A stretch of DNA of 64,000 nt from Siphonobacter aquaeclarae (GTDB taxonomy: Bacteria > Bacteroidota > Bacteroidia > Cytophagales > Spirosomataceae), in NCBI RefSeq assembly GCF_900103285.1, contig NZ_FNGS01000011.1, forward strand, positions 156,540 through 220,539, given 5' to 3'. Under the pieces are notes generated by a model that was not told the origin of the DNA, searched no databases, and was given only the letters and a program-made list of their open reading frames with translations. A program made the translations under genes and the position numbers. Shown in pieces: positions 25,103 through 33,922 of the stretch. Each line of letters opens with the position of its first letter. Position 1 is the stretch's first letter.

Positions 25103-27612
25103 CGACGCAGAACAACCGGTCCCAGCAACCCGGAAGGTTCCGGCTCCCATTTCGAGGCGTCGAACGGTTCGTACCGGATGCTGACAAAATTGATATCATA
25201 AAACTTCCGCCAGGGAAATTTCTCCGCATCCAGCGCGCGGATGCGGTTGGCGGACAGATTGGTGACGTCTACTTCCAGTTTGTTTTCTGCCTTCAGCAAG
25301 CCCGACGGAAGCCGGAGCCGGTGCGGGAGGCACCAGGTTTTACCGACTACCTGATCGTTCAGCCGAACCACCGCCGATTCCCGTACTTCTCCCAGGTCGA
25401 TGTAGCCGTCTTTCTGGCCTTTCCAGGCTGCGGGCAGCCGGAACGAAAGCGTGTACCGGGCCGTGCCGCTGAAGGCTTCGCTTTCGACGTGATCGAGCTC
25501 CGTCCACGATACCAGCCGGGACGTACCCAGCGCAGGCGGCATTTTCGGCTCTCCTTCCAGAAAATCAATCTGCCAGATACCTGTAAGATTCAGCGAGTCT
25601 TTGAAAACGGGCGTCTCCGGCCAGGGTATTCCTTTGCGGCGTGACGGGTAGGTCTGAATGAAGACCGACTCGCCCGGTTCGAGCGCGAGCTCCAGCGACA
25701 GCGTACTGTCTGCCTGCTGCGCCACCGGCACATAGCCGGCACGCCCGTGAAGCGGGTCAAACAACTGGGCAGACAGGCCGGTTGTAGCCAGTCCAATCGG
25801 TCCACGGTGGAAGGAATCCGATAAGTTTGTAATAAAATAGATCGTTCCTTCGGCATTTTTCTTCCGGATAAAGGACAGACCCGGCAAGCGTTCGGCTTTC
25901 ACACCCAAACCGGTCAGTCCCGAAACCACATCCGGACGGATCGTTACGAGCGGCCGCAATGCCTCTCTGCGCGTCTTGAATGCCTGTTCATCACGACGAT
26001 ACCCCGCCGTTTTAGCGGGAATATCCTGTTCAAAAAGAATGCGGGCGCCAGCCTTCGCCAGTCGCTCGAGCGTCCGCAGGGTTTCGTCCGGGAGGAATTC
26101 CGCAGCCGGAACAACCAATACCCGGTAGCTCGCACCACCGCCGGATACCAGCTTTCCTTCTTTCACCGAAAAACTTTCCAGCAAATGATCGGAAACAAAA
26201 TCAGTTTGGTAACCTGCCTGGCGCAGGTGTGACGCAGTCGCGCCAAAGGGCGTATCGTTCAGCCAGCGGCGGGAATTGGCATGTACATCAAACAGAAAAG
26301 GCGCCTCTCCGGCCGCTACGCCGTGCCAGATATCCTGAATCGGGAAGTACAGCAATACCTGTGCATCGGGTTTTGCGGCCTGCAGGCGGGTCTGGCATTC
26401 GGTGATATACCGGTTCAGTTCCGGCAGATCTTTCCAGAAATGGCTTTGCTGATTGTAGTTGGTGGAGGCATAAAACAGCCAGCCCGGCCATTTTTCCCCC
26501 GGCGGGGAATAGGGAATACCGTGATAAAAGATGTGGTTTACTCCACCCGTAAACAACTCATCCACAATCGGTTTGATCTGAGAAAGCGATACCCGGAAAT
26601 GCTCCCCCAGCCAGGTGGACGTTTCGGAGGAGACCAACGGCCGGCCTGTCAGGTGCGCGGCTGATGACGCAAACTGCATCGTCAGCGTACCCGGCACGCC
26701 GAAGCGCGTCGAATCATAGGCTTTGTCCAGCCGGTAGCCGGGAATCCGGTATTGTTTGCTGCCGAAGTATTCGGTTTCAGGAATATCAGCCAGCGCGTAG
26801 AGATCGAGAATATTGGCCGGCGAACCGTGAGCCTGATCACGGGTTACCTTTCCCTGCGTACGGGTCCAGTCGGTCCACTGTTTCGTAAACCGATCGTGAA
26901 GCAGTTCAGAAAATGTCGTATGGTAGTCGGCCCACATCCGGCGATCCTCCTCCGACAGGTCTTTCTTCTTTTGGAGGACAGACATGGGAAGCCTGTATCC
27001 CCGTCGGCGCTGAAATTCAGCAGCAAAATCGTTCGTCCAGTTTGCGCCATATACTTCATAGGAATCATTGTAGTACGACCGGATGCCGTTTCCGGCGGGG
27101 AGATTGGCCATGAAATGAGCCAGGTACCGGTCTACCGCTCCGGCGTCATACGGATTAACGACGAGGCCTTCGCCGCCCGGCGCTGCCCGTTTGACTTTTT
27201 GTCCGGTAGGTACAATCTGCAGGGAATCGTTCCGGAATTCGAACTTCCGCGCACCATCGGCTGTGGGTACCCACGGCCCGCCGTACGGCCAGCCCGTCCC
27301 GAGTGACAGGTCGATGCCCATCCCCCGTTTGGCGGCTTCGCGGACGGTGAAGGTCAGCATATCATTCCACTTCGGGCTGAGAAATGCGAGAAAGTCCTTT
27401 TCATATCCTTTGACCCCGTAGATGGGGATGATGTGCAGGCCTCCAAGCCCGGCTCCGGCGAAATCATCCAGGTTTTTCCGAATGCCTTCTTCGGTGACGG
27501 CGCTGCCCATCCACCACCAGTAGGCCCAGGGTTTGGCCGTGTTGACGGGGGTGGGAGACTGGGCCGTTGCGACGACCGAAAGGAACCAAAACAGGCAAAC
27601 CAGGTACTTCAT
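25099..27612 (-). CDS. exported glycoside hydrolase family 106, alpha-L-rhamnosidase-like
   Basis: This 837-aa protein is read from ATG 27612, which begins the signal peptide MKYLVCLFWFLSVVATA; the longer reading upstream is not protein-like. WAYWWWMGSAVTEEGIRKNL, GLGGLHIIPIYGVKGYE and DLSLGTGWPYGGPW are typical for the catalytic barrel of GH106. A C-terminal jelly-roll (about 690-810, ARYTLSFRLP, IDLGEVRESAVVRLNDQ) is also present. The family removes terminal L-rhamnose from plant or pectic glycans. No rhamnose operon adjoins it, but a rhamnose mutarotase gene lies 33 kb away. Family-level call is firm; linkage preference is unknown. Confidence 0.88.
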   Translation of the reverse strand: MKYLVCLFWFLSVVATAQSPTPVNTAKPWAYWWWMGSAVTEEGIRKNLDDFAGAGLGGLHIIPIYGVKGYEKDFLAFLSPKWNDMLTFTVREAAKRGMGIDLSLGTGWPYGGPWVPTADGARKFEFRNDSLQIVPTGQKVKRAAPGGEGLVVNPYDAGAVDRYLAHFMANLPAGNGIRSYYNDSYEVYGANWTNDFAAEFQRRRGYRLPMSVLQKKKDLSEEDRRMWADYHTTFSELLHDRFTKQWTDWTRTQGKVTRDQAHGSPANILDLYALADIPETEYFGSKQYRIPGYRLDKAYDSTRFGVPGTLTMQFASSAAHLTGRPLVSSETSTWLGEHFRVSLSQIKPIVDELFTGGVNHIFYHGIPYSPPGEKWPGWLFYASTNYNQQSHFWKDLPELNRYITECQTRLQAAKPDAQVLLYFPIQDIWHGVAAGEAPFLFDVHANSRRWLNDTPFGATASHLRQAGYQTDFVSDHLLESFSVKEGKLVSGGGASYRVLVVPAAEFLPDETLRTLERLAKAGARILFEQDIPAKTAGYRRDEQAFKTRREALRPLVTIRPDVVSGLTGLGVKAERLPGLSFIRKKNAEGTIYFITNLSDSFHRGPIGLATTGLSAQLFDPLHGRAGYVPVAQQADSTLSLELALEPGESVFIQTYPSRRKGIPWPETPVFKDSLNLTGIWQIDFLEGEPKMPPALGTSRLVSWTELDHVESEAFSGTARYTLSFRLPAAWKGQKDGYIDLGEVRESAVVRLNDQVVGKTWCLPHRLRLPSGLLKAENKLEVDVTNLSANRIRALDAEKFPWRKFYDINFVSIRYEPFDASKWEPEPSGLLGPVVLRR

Positions 27613-27761
27613 TCTGTTCAAATTAATCCCGCAAAAGAACAAAATAAAGCTGACAAAGCTGTCCGGCGCTGTCCCGATTCCCGGAAATGAAATAGGGTTT
27701 CTGTGGCGGAAACGAGGATTTCCTTCGAAAAACACAAAAGCCTATTGCGTTTACCTGACAC

Positions 27762-27792
27762 AAAAAAAGCCGGATACCTGACGGCATCCGGC
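27762..27792 (-). terminator. Rho-independent terminator of the ROK kinase gene
   Basis: On the minus strand GCCGGAT (27786-27792) pairs with ATCCGGC (27769-27775), followed by seven T (complement of 27762-27768). It lies 22 bp after the ROK stop. Confidence 0.88.
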
Positions 27793-27814
27793 CCTTTTCT
27801 TCATGGCCTGCTGT

Positions 27815-28756
27815 TTATTCTCCGGCACCGGCGCCGTCCTGTACATCGAAGCACAGGGAAGCGGCGCCCAGCAGTCCCGCGTCGTTACCGAGGGTGGCAC
27901 GCGTGATCTGGAGGGTATTGAGGTTGTACGGCGTCAGCCAGTATTGCAGGCGACGGTGTACCGCCGGCATGATGAATTCAAACGACGCCGACAGACCGCC
28001 TCCGATGAGGATCAGGTTAATATCGAGAATGCGGACGAGGGACGCGAGTCCGTCGCCGAGGATTTCCCCTACTTTATCGAAGATCTTCAGCGCCAGGTCG
28101 TCTCCTTCAACCGCCGCGGCAACGAGGCCGGTGGTTGAGATAGAGCCGTCGCCGGGAAGCTGGGTTTCTCCGGTATACTCTGCCCGCATGTTTTCAGCGA
28201 GCTGGAGCAGTTCGTTTTTGCCAATATTCCGTTCGAGTACCTTTCCGTTGGCAGACGGGATGTGGCCAGGCTCCATCGCATTGCCGTTACCACCCGTGAA
28301 GATGCGACGGTTGAGAATAGCCGCTCCGCCAACGCCCGTTCCGAGCGTGATGAAGATGTAGTTCTCGTCGATTTTCTCTTCGCCGAAGTAGAACTCTCCC
28401 AGCGCAGCTGCGTTAGCGTCGTTTTCCAGGAAAAACGAAACACCCGGAAACCGCTTGCTGAGGTACTCCACGAGGGGAATATTGTTCAGTTCGGGAATAG
28501 CTGTGATTTCAATGGGAGTTGTTCTTTTCCGGTTGATCATACCCGGAAGACCGATTCCGACTTTCGTGATGGAGGGATGATCGAGCAGTTGCAGGGAAAT
28601 TGCATCTCCGAGACGTTCCTCAAAGTGTCCCGACTGCCGCCAGCTGAGCGTATCGTGGCTGTAAAAGTTGGAAATTTTACCCGTGGTAGCATCTACGAGG
28701 CCCATTTTGACGTTCGTTCCACCAACGTCTATCCCTAGGTACTGATTATCGGCCAT
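27815..28756 (-). CDS. ROK-family sugar kinase (glucokinase-like)
   Basis: This 313-aa protein has the ATPase fold of ROK kinases: phosphate loop YLGIDVGGTNVKMGLVD, substrate region FFLENDANAAALGE with the catalytic Asp, and the GTGVGGAAILN and IGGGLSAS motifs. It probably phosphorylates glucose or a related hexose. The zinc motif CxCGxxGCxE of many ROK proteins is missing; the region reads EPGHIPSANGKVLERNIG with no Cys. No DNA-binding N-terminus is present, so it is a kinase and not a repressor. It is monocistronic. Confidence 0.88.
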   Translation of the reverse strand: MADNQYLGIDVGGTNVKMGLVDATTGKISNFYSHDTLSWRQSGHFEERLGDAISLQLLDHPSITKVGIGLPGMINRKRTTPIEITAIPELNNIPLVEYLSKRFPGVSFFLENDANAAALGEFYFGEEKIDENYIFITLGTGVGGAAILNRRIFTGGNGNAMEPGHIPSANGKVLERNIGKNELLQLAENMRAEYTGETQLPGDGSISTTGLVAAAVEGDDLALKIFDKVGEILGDGLASLVRILDINLILIGGGLSASFEFIMPAVHRRLQYWLTPYNLNTLQITRATLGNDAGLLGAASLCFDVQDGAGAGE

Positions 28757-28858
28757 GAATGAAGGAAACAGGTTTATTAAATTAATTTCAAAACTGGGGC
28801 GAAAATAGTGTTTTCTGCTTTTTATCCGGTTAAAATACGACGCCCCGCGTGAAAAAAC

Positions 28859-29590
28859 TTACAGATCTCCCAGCTGCGGACGGACCAGAATTTCCTCTAC
28901 CACAGCGGAAGGTGACAGATGGTAACACGTCCAGAGCAGTTCGGCCACATCCTCAGGCGCCATGAAACGGCTTTCAGGCAGGTCGGTACCGGCCCAGCTG
29001 TTGGTAAAGGTAGCCCCCGGCAGAATCGCCGTCACTTTCACCTGGTGGGTTTTGAGTTCTTCGCGGAGGACTTTCGTCATCCCCAGCAAGGCATATTTCG
29101 AGATACAGTAAGACCCGCCGTTGGAATAGGCCGTGATACTCGCCGTAGAGCAGACGTTGACGATGTAGCCTTTCTTCCGGCTGATCATCCCGCCGACGAG
29201 CGCGCGGGTGAGGTGGTAGGCAGAAGCGACGTTTACCTGCATGATGGTCTCAAAGGTCCCCTCCTCCTCGTTATGTACCTGTCCGGGCAGAAAAACGCCG
29301 GTATTGTTGACGAGGAAATCGACCGGACGGCCGAGGGAAGAGACAAACGCCGCGAACCGGTCCACGTCTTCCCGGCTACCCAGGTCGGCAGCCAGAATGA
29401 AAACCCTGCAACCCGGAAAGGCCGATTCCGTGTCCTGACGCAGGGTTTCGAGGTCGCTCCCATGCCGGGCTGTAGTCACAACGTCGAAACCGCCGGCCGC
29501 AAAACGGCGCAGGATCGCCCGTCCGATCCCTTTGGTTCCGCCGGTCACGACCGCCAGCGGCCTTGCTTCGTTATTCACTAATTCACTCAT
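28859..29590 (-). CDS. short-chain dehydrogenase/reductase
   Basis: This 243-aa classical SDR is read from ATG 29590; a TTG two codons upstream is weaker. The nucleotide motif is VVTGGTKGIGRA, the structural NNTG lies in FLVNNTGVF, and the catalytic Ser-Tyr-Lys is visible as CSTASITAY, then SYCISKYALL. A basic residue after the glycine motif (TARHGS) suggests NADP preference. Substrate is unknown. It lies 102 bp downstream of the ROK gene on the same strand in reading order before it, with no shared pathway evident. Confidence 0.88.
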   Translation of the reverse strand: MSELVNNEARPLAVVTGGTKGIGRAILRRFAAGGFDVVTTARHGSDLETLRQDTESAFPGCRVFILAADLGSREDVDRFAAFVSSLGRPVDFLVNNTGVFLPGQVHNEEEGTFETIMQVNVASAYHLTRALVGGMISRKKGYIVNVCSTASITAYSNGGSYCISKYALLGMTKVLREELKTHQVKVTAILPGATFTNSWAGTDLPESRFMAPEDVAELLWTCYHLSPSAVVEEILVRPQLGDL

Positions 29591-29698
29591 AGTCAATCAG
29601 TTAATTATCCGTTTGGTAACTTTCCCGAAAGATCGTCCGGAAAAGGGGATACAGAACGGGTCTACAATCGTTTAATTCGTAAAAAATTTAACCCCAAG

Positions 29699-30445
29699 AT
29701 GCGAAAATACGCCCTTCTGTCGGGTTTGTTGCTGGTCGCTTCCCTCGTTCACGCACAATCGGATTTCTTCATCAAGGTCGGGGCCGGCCTGAGCATTCCA
29801 TACGGAAAATTCGAAGACGCTGAAACTCAGGACCTCGCAAAGCTGGTCCGGACGGGTCCGAATATCGGACTGACGATCGGGCATGATTTCGGCCGTCACT
29901 GGGGCCTCGCACTGACCGGCGCCGTCTGGCAGCATGCCGTCCGGAATGAGCGGATGACAGAATACCTCAAAGAGCAGTACCTGCCGGCGGCGTATCAGCC
30001 GTATGTCAAGTCGCTGGGTACTTCCTCCAACAATTTTCGCTTCGTCACCGGGTACCTCTCCCCCTATTACGCTTTTTACCTGGGAGAACGCCTGCGTGTA
30101 GATATCCGGCTCAACGGCGGTATCATGTATATGCAGTTTCCGGTTATCCGCGGAGACGGTACGGCAACGAGCCCGCTCGACGGCAAGGACTATCCGCTGT
30201 CGGTTGTTACGGCTGAGTCGAGCGCTGCGTCGTTTACTTACGGAGCCGGCGGCAGCCTGACGTACCACGTCACTGGAGCGTTTCGTGTGTTTGCGGATGT
30301 GGACGGACTACGCTCCCATCCGAAGTTTGACGATATTTCTGTCAAAGGCAGCCTCGGACCGGTGACCCTCGACACCGTCCGGCCAGGCTTTACCCAAACC
30401 GCCGGAACGCTGAGTATCCGCTTCGGAGCGGGGTTTTTCTTCTGA
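29699..30445 (+). CDS. outer-membrane beta-barrel protein
   Basis: This 248-aa protein has a signal peptide (MRKYALLSGLLLVASLVHA). The mature part starts FFIKVGAGLSIPYGKFED and alternates amphipathic strands (IGLTIGHDFGRHWGLALTGAVW, AFYLGERLRVDIRLNGGIMYM), ending in SIRFGAGFFF with a terminal aromatic residue typical of barrel insertion. The protein is probably a small porin-like or structural barrel. mlaE starts 17 bp downstream, so it may belong to the lipid transport unit. Confidence 0.8.
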   Translation: MRKYALLSGLLLVASLVHAQSDFFIKVGAGLSIPYGKFEDAETQDLAKLVRTGPNIGLTIGHDFGRHWGLALTGAVWQHAVRNERMTEYLKEQYLPAAYQPYVKSLGTSSNNFRFVTGYLSPYYAFYLGERLRVDIRLNGGIMYMQFPVIRGDGTATSPLDGKDYPLSVVTAESSAASFTYGAGGSLTYHVTGAFRVFADVDGLRSHPKFDDISVKGSLGPVTLDTVRPGFTQTAGTLSIRFGAGFFF

Positions 30446-30462
30446 ACTAATTGATTACAGCC

Positions 30463-31200
30463 ATGAATCTATTGACCAGACTGGGACGCTATTTTATTTT
30501 TCTGGGGATGTTGTTCCGGCGACGGGAAAAAGCTTCCGTCTATGCCCGGCAAACCCTGGAGGAGGCCGTCCTTCTCGGTATTGACTCCATTTTTATCGTT
30601 TCCATCGTATCGACGTTTATCGGAGCGGTAACCTGTGTGCAGACGGCCTACAACCTCGTCAGTCCATTTATTCCTGATTATGTCATTTCGCTGATTGTCC
30701 GGGACATGACGTTGCTGGAGCTGGCTCCGACCATCACATCCATCGTACTGGCCGGAAAGGTCGGTTCCAATATCGCCAGCGGTCTGGGTACCATGCGGAT
30801 TTCGGAGCAGGTAGATGCCCTGGAGGTGATGGGTCTTAATTCGGTCTCCTACCTCGTCCTGCCGAAAATCCTGGCGGCGGTACTGGTTTTTCCGATGCTG
30901 ATTACGATTGCCGGTTTTCTGTCCATCTGGGGAGGTTATGTAGCCGGTACACTCACCGGCGCGATCACCCCGGACGAATACATATACGGCATCCGGGCCG
31001 ATTTTATCCCGTTCAACGTACCTTTCGCGCTGATCAAGACAGTGGTATTCGCGTTTCTGATCACTTCTATTTCCGCGTTTCAGGGGTATTATACAGAAGG
31101 CGGCGCTCTGGAGGTCGGCAAGGCCAGTACCACAGCGGTAACCAACAGCTGTATCGCCATCCTTGTGGCCGACTACCTGCTCGCACAGCTCCTTCTTTAA
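30463..31200 (+). CDS. mlaE: MlaE-family ABC transporter permease
   Basis: This 245-aa integral membrane protein belongs to the MlaE/YrbE (PF02405) family, the permease that moves phospholipids between the inner and outer membranes. The family signature lies in LELAPTITSIVLAGKVGSNIASGLGTM, then EQVDALEVMGLNSVSYLVLPK. Five or six membrane helices follow. ATG 30463 is used in place of a TTG four codons upstream. mlaF follows after 35 bp. No MCE-domain protein (MlaD) gene is seen next to the pair, which is unusual because it is the usual third partner. Confidence 0.92.
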   Translation: MNLLTRLGRYFIFLGMLFRRREKASVYARQTLEEAVLLGIDSIFIVSIVSTFIGAVTCVQTAYNLVSPFIPDYVISLIVRDMTLLELAPTITSIVLAGKVGSNIASGLGTMRISEQVDALEVMGLNSVSYLVLPKILAAVLVFPMLITIAGFLSIWGGYVAGTLTGAITPDEYIYGIRADFIPFNVPFALIKTVVFAFLITSISAFQGYYTEGGALEVGKASTTAVTNSCIAILVADYLLAQLLL

Positions 31201-31235
31201 TAAAGCCATGTAACGGGCCCGGCCCGGATGATACC

Positions 31236-31985
31236 ATGATTGAAATTCAGAATGTAAGCAAAGCCTTTAACGGACGTCAGGTGCTCGACGGCATCTCCGG
31301 TAAGTTTGAACCGGGGAATTGCAGCCTGATCATCGGCGGATCGGGCACCGGGAAATCGGTGCTGCTGAAGTGCATCATCGGACTTTTTAAGCCGGAAGCC
31401 GGCAACGTGTTGTATGCCGGCCGGGATTTCTGGGAGGGCAACGCCGACGTCAAACGGGATATCCGCCGGGAAATGGGCGTACTTTTTCAGGGCGGGGCGC
31501 TTTTCGACTCAAAAAACGTCCTCGAAAACGTGAAGTTTCCGCTGGACATGCTGACGGATCAGTCGGAAAAAGAAAAGATAGAGCGGGCCGAATTCTGCCT
31601 CCAGCGCGTCGGGCTCGAAAATGCCGCCAAGCGCATGCCGTCGGAGATTTCCGGAGGGATGAAAAAACGGGTAGGCATTGCCCGGGCCATCGTGATGAAT
31701 CCGAAATACCTGTTTTGCGACGAGCCCAACTCAGGCCTGGACCCGCTGACGAGTGTCAAAATCGACGAGCTCATCCAGGAAATTACCGATGAATACAAGA
31801 TTACGACCGTCGTCATTACCCACGACATGAACTCCGTTCTCGGCATCGGAGAATACATCATGTTTCTGCACAAGGGTCACAAGCTCTGGGAAGGCAGCAA
31901 CCAGAATATCCTCGACACGGACGTACCTGAACTTCAGGAGTTTTTATATGCGAACCAACTCATCCGCCGGATGAAAAATCACTGA
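31236..31985 (+). CDS. mlaF: MlaF-family ABC transporter ATPase
   Basis: This 249-aa ATPase has Walker A GGSGTGKSVLLK, the Q-loop (FQGGALFDSKNV), signature ISGGMKKRVGIARA and Walker B YLFCDEPNSGLDP. The early EPGNCSLIIGGSG and GGALFDSKNV segments match the MlaF group, which energises phospholipid trafficking with MlaE. It lies downstream of mlaE and 3 bp upstream of a VOC-domain gene, forming one operon. Confidence 0.93.
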   Translation: MIEIQNVSKAFNGRQVLDGISGKFEPGNCSLIIGGSGTGKSVLLKCIIGLFKPEAGNVLYAGRDFWEGNADVKRDIRREMGVLFQGGALFDSKNVLENVKFPLDMLTDQSEKEKIERAEFCLQRVGLENAAKRMPSEISGGMKKRVGIARAIVMNPKYLFCDEPNSGLDPLTSVKIDELIQEITDEYKITTVVITHDMNSVLGIGEYIMFLHKGHKLWEGSNQNILDTDVPELQEFLYANQLIRRMKNH

Positions 31986-31988
31986 TTC

Positions 31989-32371
31989 ATGCTGCTGGCC
32001 GTTCACCATATTGCCATTATCGCTTCGGACTACGCGGCGTCGAAACGTTTTTACACCGAAGTACTCGGGCTGGAAATCATCCGGGAAGTATACCGGGAAG
32101 CGCGGGATTCCTATAAACTGGACCTGGCGGTCAACGGGCACTACCAGATCGAGCTGTTCTCCTTCCCGAACCCGCCCGCACGTGTGAGCCGGCCCGAGGC
32201 GGCCGGCCTGCGCCACCTGGCCTTCGCCGTACGGGACCTCGAAGCGGCCATTGCCCGCCTCACCTCGTTTGACGTCGCAACTGAACCCATCCGGACGGAT
32301 GAGTTTACCAACAGGCGGTTTACGTTTTTTGAGGACCCGGATGGGTTGCCGTTGGAGTTGTATGAGGAGTA

Positions 32372-32372
<1 letters not shown>
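31989..32372 (+). CDS. VOC-family (glyoxalase-like) protein
   Basis: This 127-aa protein has one vicinal-oxygen-chelate domain: VHHIAIIASDYAASKRFY at the start, GLRHLAFAVRD in the middle and EDPDGLPLELYEE at the end. The metal ligands (His in VHH, His in GLRH and Glu in LELYE) appear intact. It resembles the YaeR/gloA2 type, whose substrate is uncertain. It is co-transcribed with mlaEF but shows no lipid link. Its TAG stop at 32370-32372 is also the first base of a 91-bp heptamer microsatellite, so slippage there would not alter the protein. Confidence 0.88.
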
Positions 32373-32462
<90 letters not shown>

Positions 32463-32530
32463 AGGGATTTCCGGATTCGTTACTAACCCTTAAAAACCTG
32501 CAAAACCATTCTCTCACCCAACTGAAAACA

Positions 32531-32600
32531 GTAATCAAAGGGAATAAACAGAAAAAGCCCGGATATGTCCGGGCTTTTTCTGTTTATTCCCTTTGACTAC
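32531..32600 (-). terminator. very long hairpin overlapping the end of the YceI gene
   Basis: Positions 32536-32563 pair perfectly with 32568-32595 (28 bp, loop TATG), and the stem extends to 32531/32600 with one mismatch. The inner part (AAAAAGCCCGGA and its complement) is a normal bidirectional terminator. The outer arm pairs with the YceI stop codon and its last bases, so a segment of the gene end has an inverted copy beyond it. Confidence 0.9.
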
Positions 32601-33190
32601 TGCACCGATGCCGTCGCCAGCGTCACGTCCAATTCAAACTCGTCGTAGATGGCTTTGTCACCGAGGTTATCGAAGAAGCTCTTCGAGCCGTACTTGATGT
32701 CATACTTGGAGCGGTCGATCGTGATTTTCGCCGTAGCCGTACCAGCTTTCGGGTCGACCGTAGCGGGGAAGGTTACCGGAGCCGTTTTGCCTTTGATGGT
32801 CAGGTCGCCGGTTACTTCGTACGCGTTGCCACCTTTCGGGGTTACTTTCGTTACCTTCAGGGTAGACGTCGGGTAGTTGGCTACGCCGAAGAAGTCGTCA
32901 GAAGAAAGGTGTCCTTTCAGCTTGCCGTTCATTTTTTCGTCCTTCACGTCGGTAACGGCCAGAGTGGTCATGTCCATCGTGAAGCTACCGCCAACCAGTT
33001 TCTTGCCATCGAGGAGGAGTTGGCCTTCTTTGAGGGCAATGGTTCCGCTGTGTTGTCCGGTTACCTTCTTGCCGAGCCAGTTGACGGTCGACTTGGCAGC
33101 GTCTACTTTCACGGGAACGGGTTTCTTGCCTGCGTTCACGAACAGGACAGTAGCAGCCAGAGCAGCAGCGAAGAATTTAATCGTTTTCAT
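32597..33190 (-). CDS. YceI-family periplasmic lipid-binding protein
   Basis: This 197-aa protein has a signal peptide (MKTIKFFAAALAATVLFVNA) and one YceI lipocalin-like barrel. Typical segments are VDAAKSTVNWLGKKVTGQHSG, then GGSFTMDMTTLAV, LSSDDFFGVANYPT and SKYDIKYGSKSFFDNLGDKAI. YceI proteins bind isoprenoid or other amphiphiles in the periplasm. A MarR-type regulator gene lies 49 bp upstream in the same direction, so the pair is probably co-regulated. Confidence 0.93.
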   Translation of the reverse strand: MKTIKFFAAALAATVLFVNAGKKPVPVKVDAAKSTVNWLGKKVTGQHSGTIALKEGQLLLDGKKLVGGSFTMDMTTLAVTDVKDEKMNGKLKGHLSSDDFFGVANYPTSTLKVTKVTPKGGNAYEVTGDLTIKGKTAPVTFPATVDPKAGTATAKITIDRSKYDIKYGSKSFFDNLGDKAIYDEFELDVTLATASVQ

Positions 33191-33239
33191 TGTGTGTTTC
33201 GATTGATAGATGGGAACTGGTTTTGTGTATAAGGAGGAA

Positions 33240-33731
33240 TTAACTCTCTACAGGATTTCCGTCACAGTCAACGGATTCGGTCGACCGGATCTTGTCAAGC
33301 AGACCGCTTAGTTGCTCGGCTTCCTCGTCGCTTAACCGTTCGACGATATCCGCCTGCCACTCCCCGGAATGCCGGTCGATTTCCGCCAGCAGATCCAGGC
33401 CTTTTTCGGTAATACTCACGTCCACGGCCCGCCGGTCTTTCGGGCATTCCACCCGGTTAACCAGCTCTTTTACCACCAGCTTGTCTACCAGACGGCTGGC
33501 ATTGGACATTTTGTCGAGCATCCGGTCAATAATCGCGTTGACCGTAATCGCGTTCGGGTGCTGTCCCCGCAAAATGCGAAGTACGTTGTATTGCTGAATA
33601 GACAACCCGAAGGGCTTCAAGGCATCGGCATGCCGGTTCACCAGCCAGTTATTCGTGTAAATCAGGTTTACCACGACCTTGTGATGCGGACTTGCGAACG
33701 TTTTTTGTTTTATTTCCTCTTCAATTGTCAT
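33240..33731 (-). CDS. MarR-family transcriptional regulator
   Basis: This 163-aa protein has the MarR winged helix: IQQYNVLRILRGQHPNAITVNAIIDRMLDKMSNASRLVDKLVVKELV, then the wing RVECPKDRRAVDVSITEKG. N- and C-terminal helices form the dimer. MarR proteins usually repress their own operon until a small ligand binds. A likely operator (perfect 12-bp palindrome) lies 45-55 bp upstream of the start. The YceI gene downstream is its most likely target. Confidence 0.92.
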   Translation of the reverse strand: MTIEEEIKQKTFASPHHKVVVNLIYTNNWLVNRHADALKPFGLSIQQYNVLRILRGQHPNAITVNAIIDRMLDKMSNASRLVDKLVVKELVNRVECPKDRRAVDVSITEKGLDLLAEIDRHSGEWQADIVERLSDEEAEQLSGLLDKIRSTESVDCDGNPVES

Positions 33732-33752
33732 GGCGTTGCTTCAATGTGGATG

Positions 33753-33786
33753 CAAATATATACATCAACATTAAATGTATATACAT
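33753..33786 (-). promoter_or_regulatory. candidate marR promoter and operator
   Basis: ATGTATATACAT (33775-33786) is a perfect 12-bp palindrome, and a half-site ATATACAT lies at 33758-33765. The minus-strand element TATATTTG (33753-33760) matches the -7 consensus, so the palindromes would cover the promoter. No clear -33 element is seen. Confidence 0.55.
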
Positions 33787-33823
33787 TGTATCGATTTTTT
33801 TCTTGTTAATAAATGTAAAAAGG

Positions 33824-33909
33824 AAGCTATAGGCTTTAAGCTGTAAGCTATAGGCAGTACACGCCGACGGGCATTCAGCGTATAGCCTACAGCTTAAAGC
33901 CTATAGCTT
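33824..33909. repeat. family A palindrome
   Basis: The left arm (33824-33852, beginning AAGCTATAGGCTTTAAGC) pairs with the right arm (33881-33909) with one mismatch over 29 bp and a 28-nt loop. It uses the same 7-nt words as the arrays near 7.6, 11.3 and 51.7 kb. It lies between divergent marR and MOSC genes, so here it is not at a gene end. Confidence 0.85.
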
Positions 33910-33922
33910 ATCGCCACCAACT

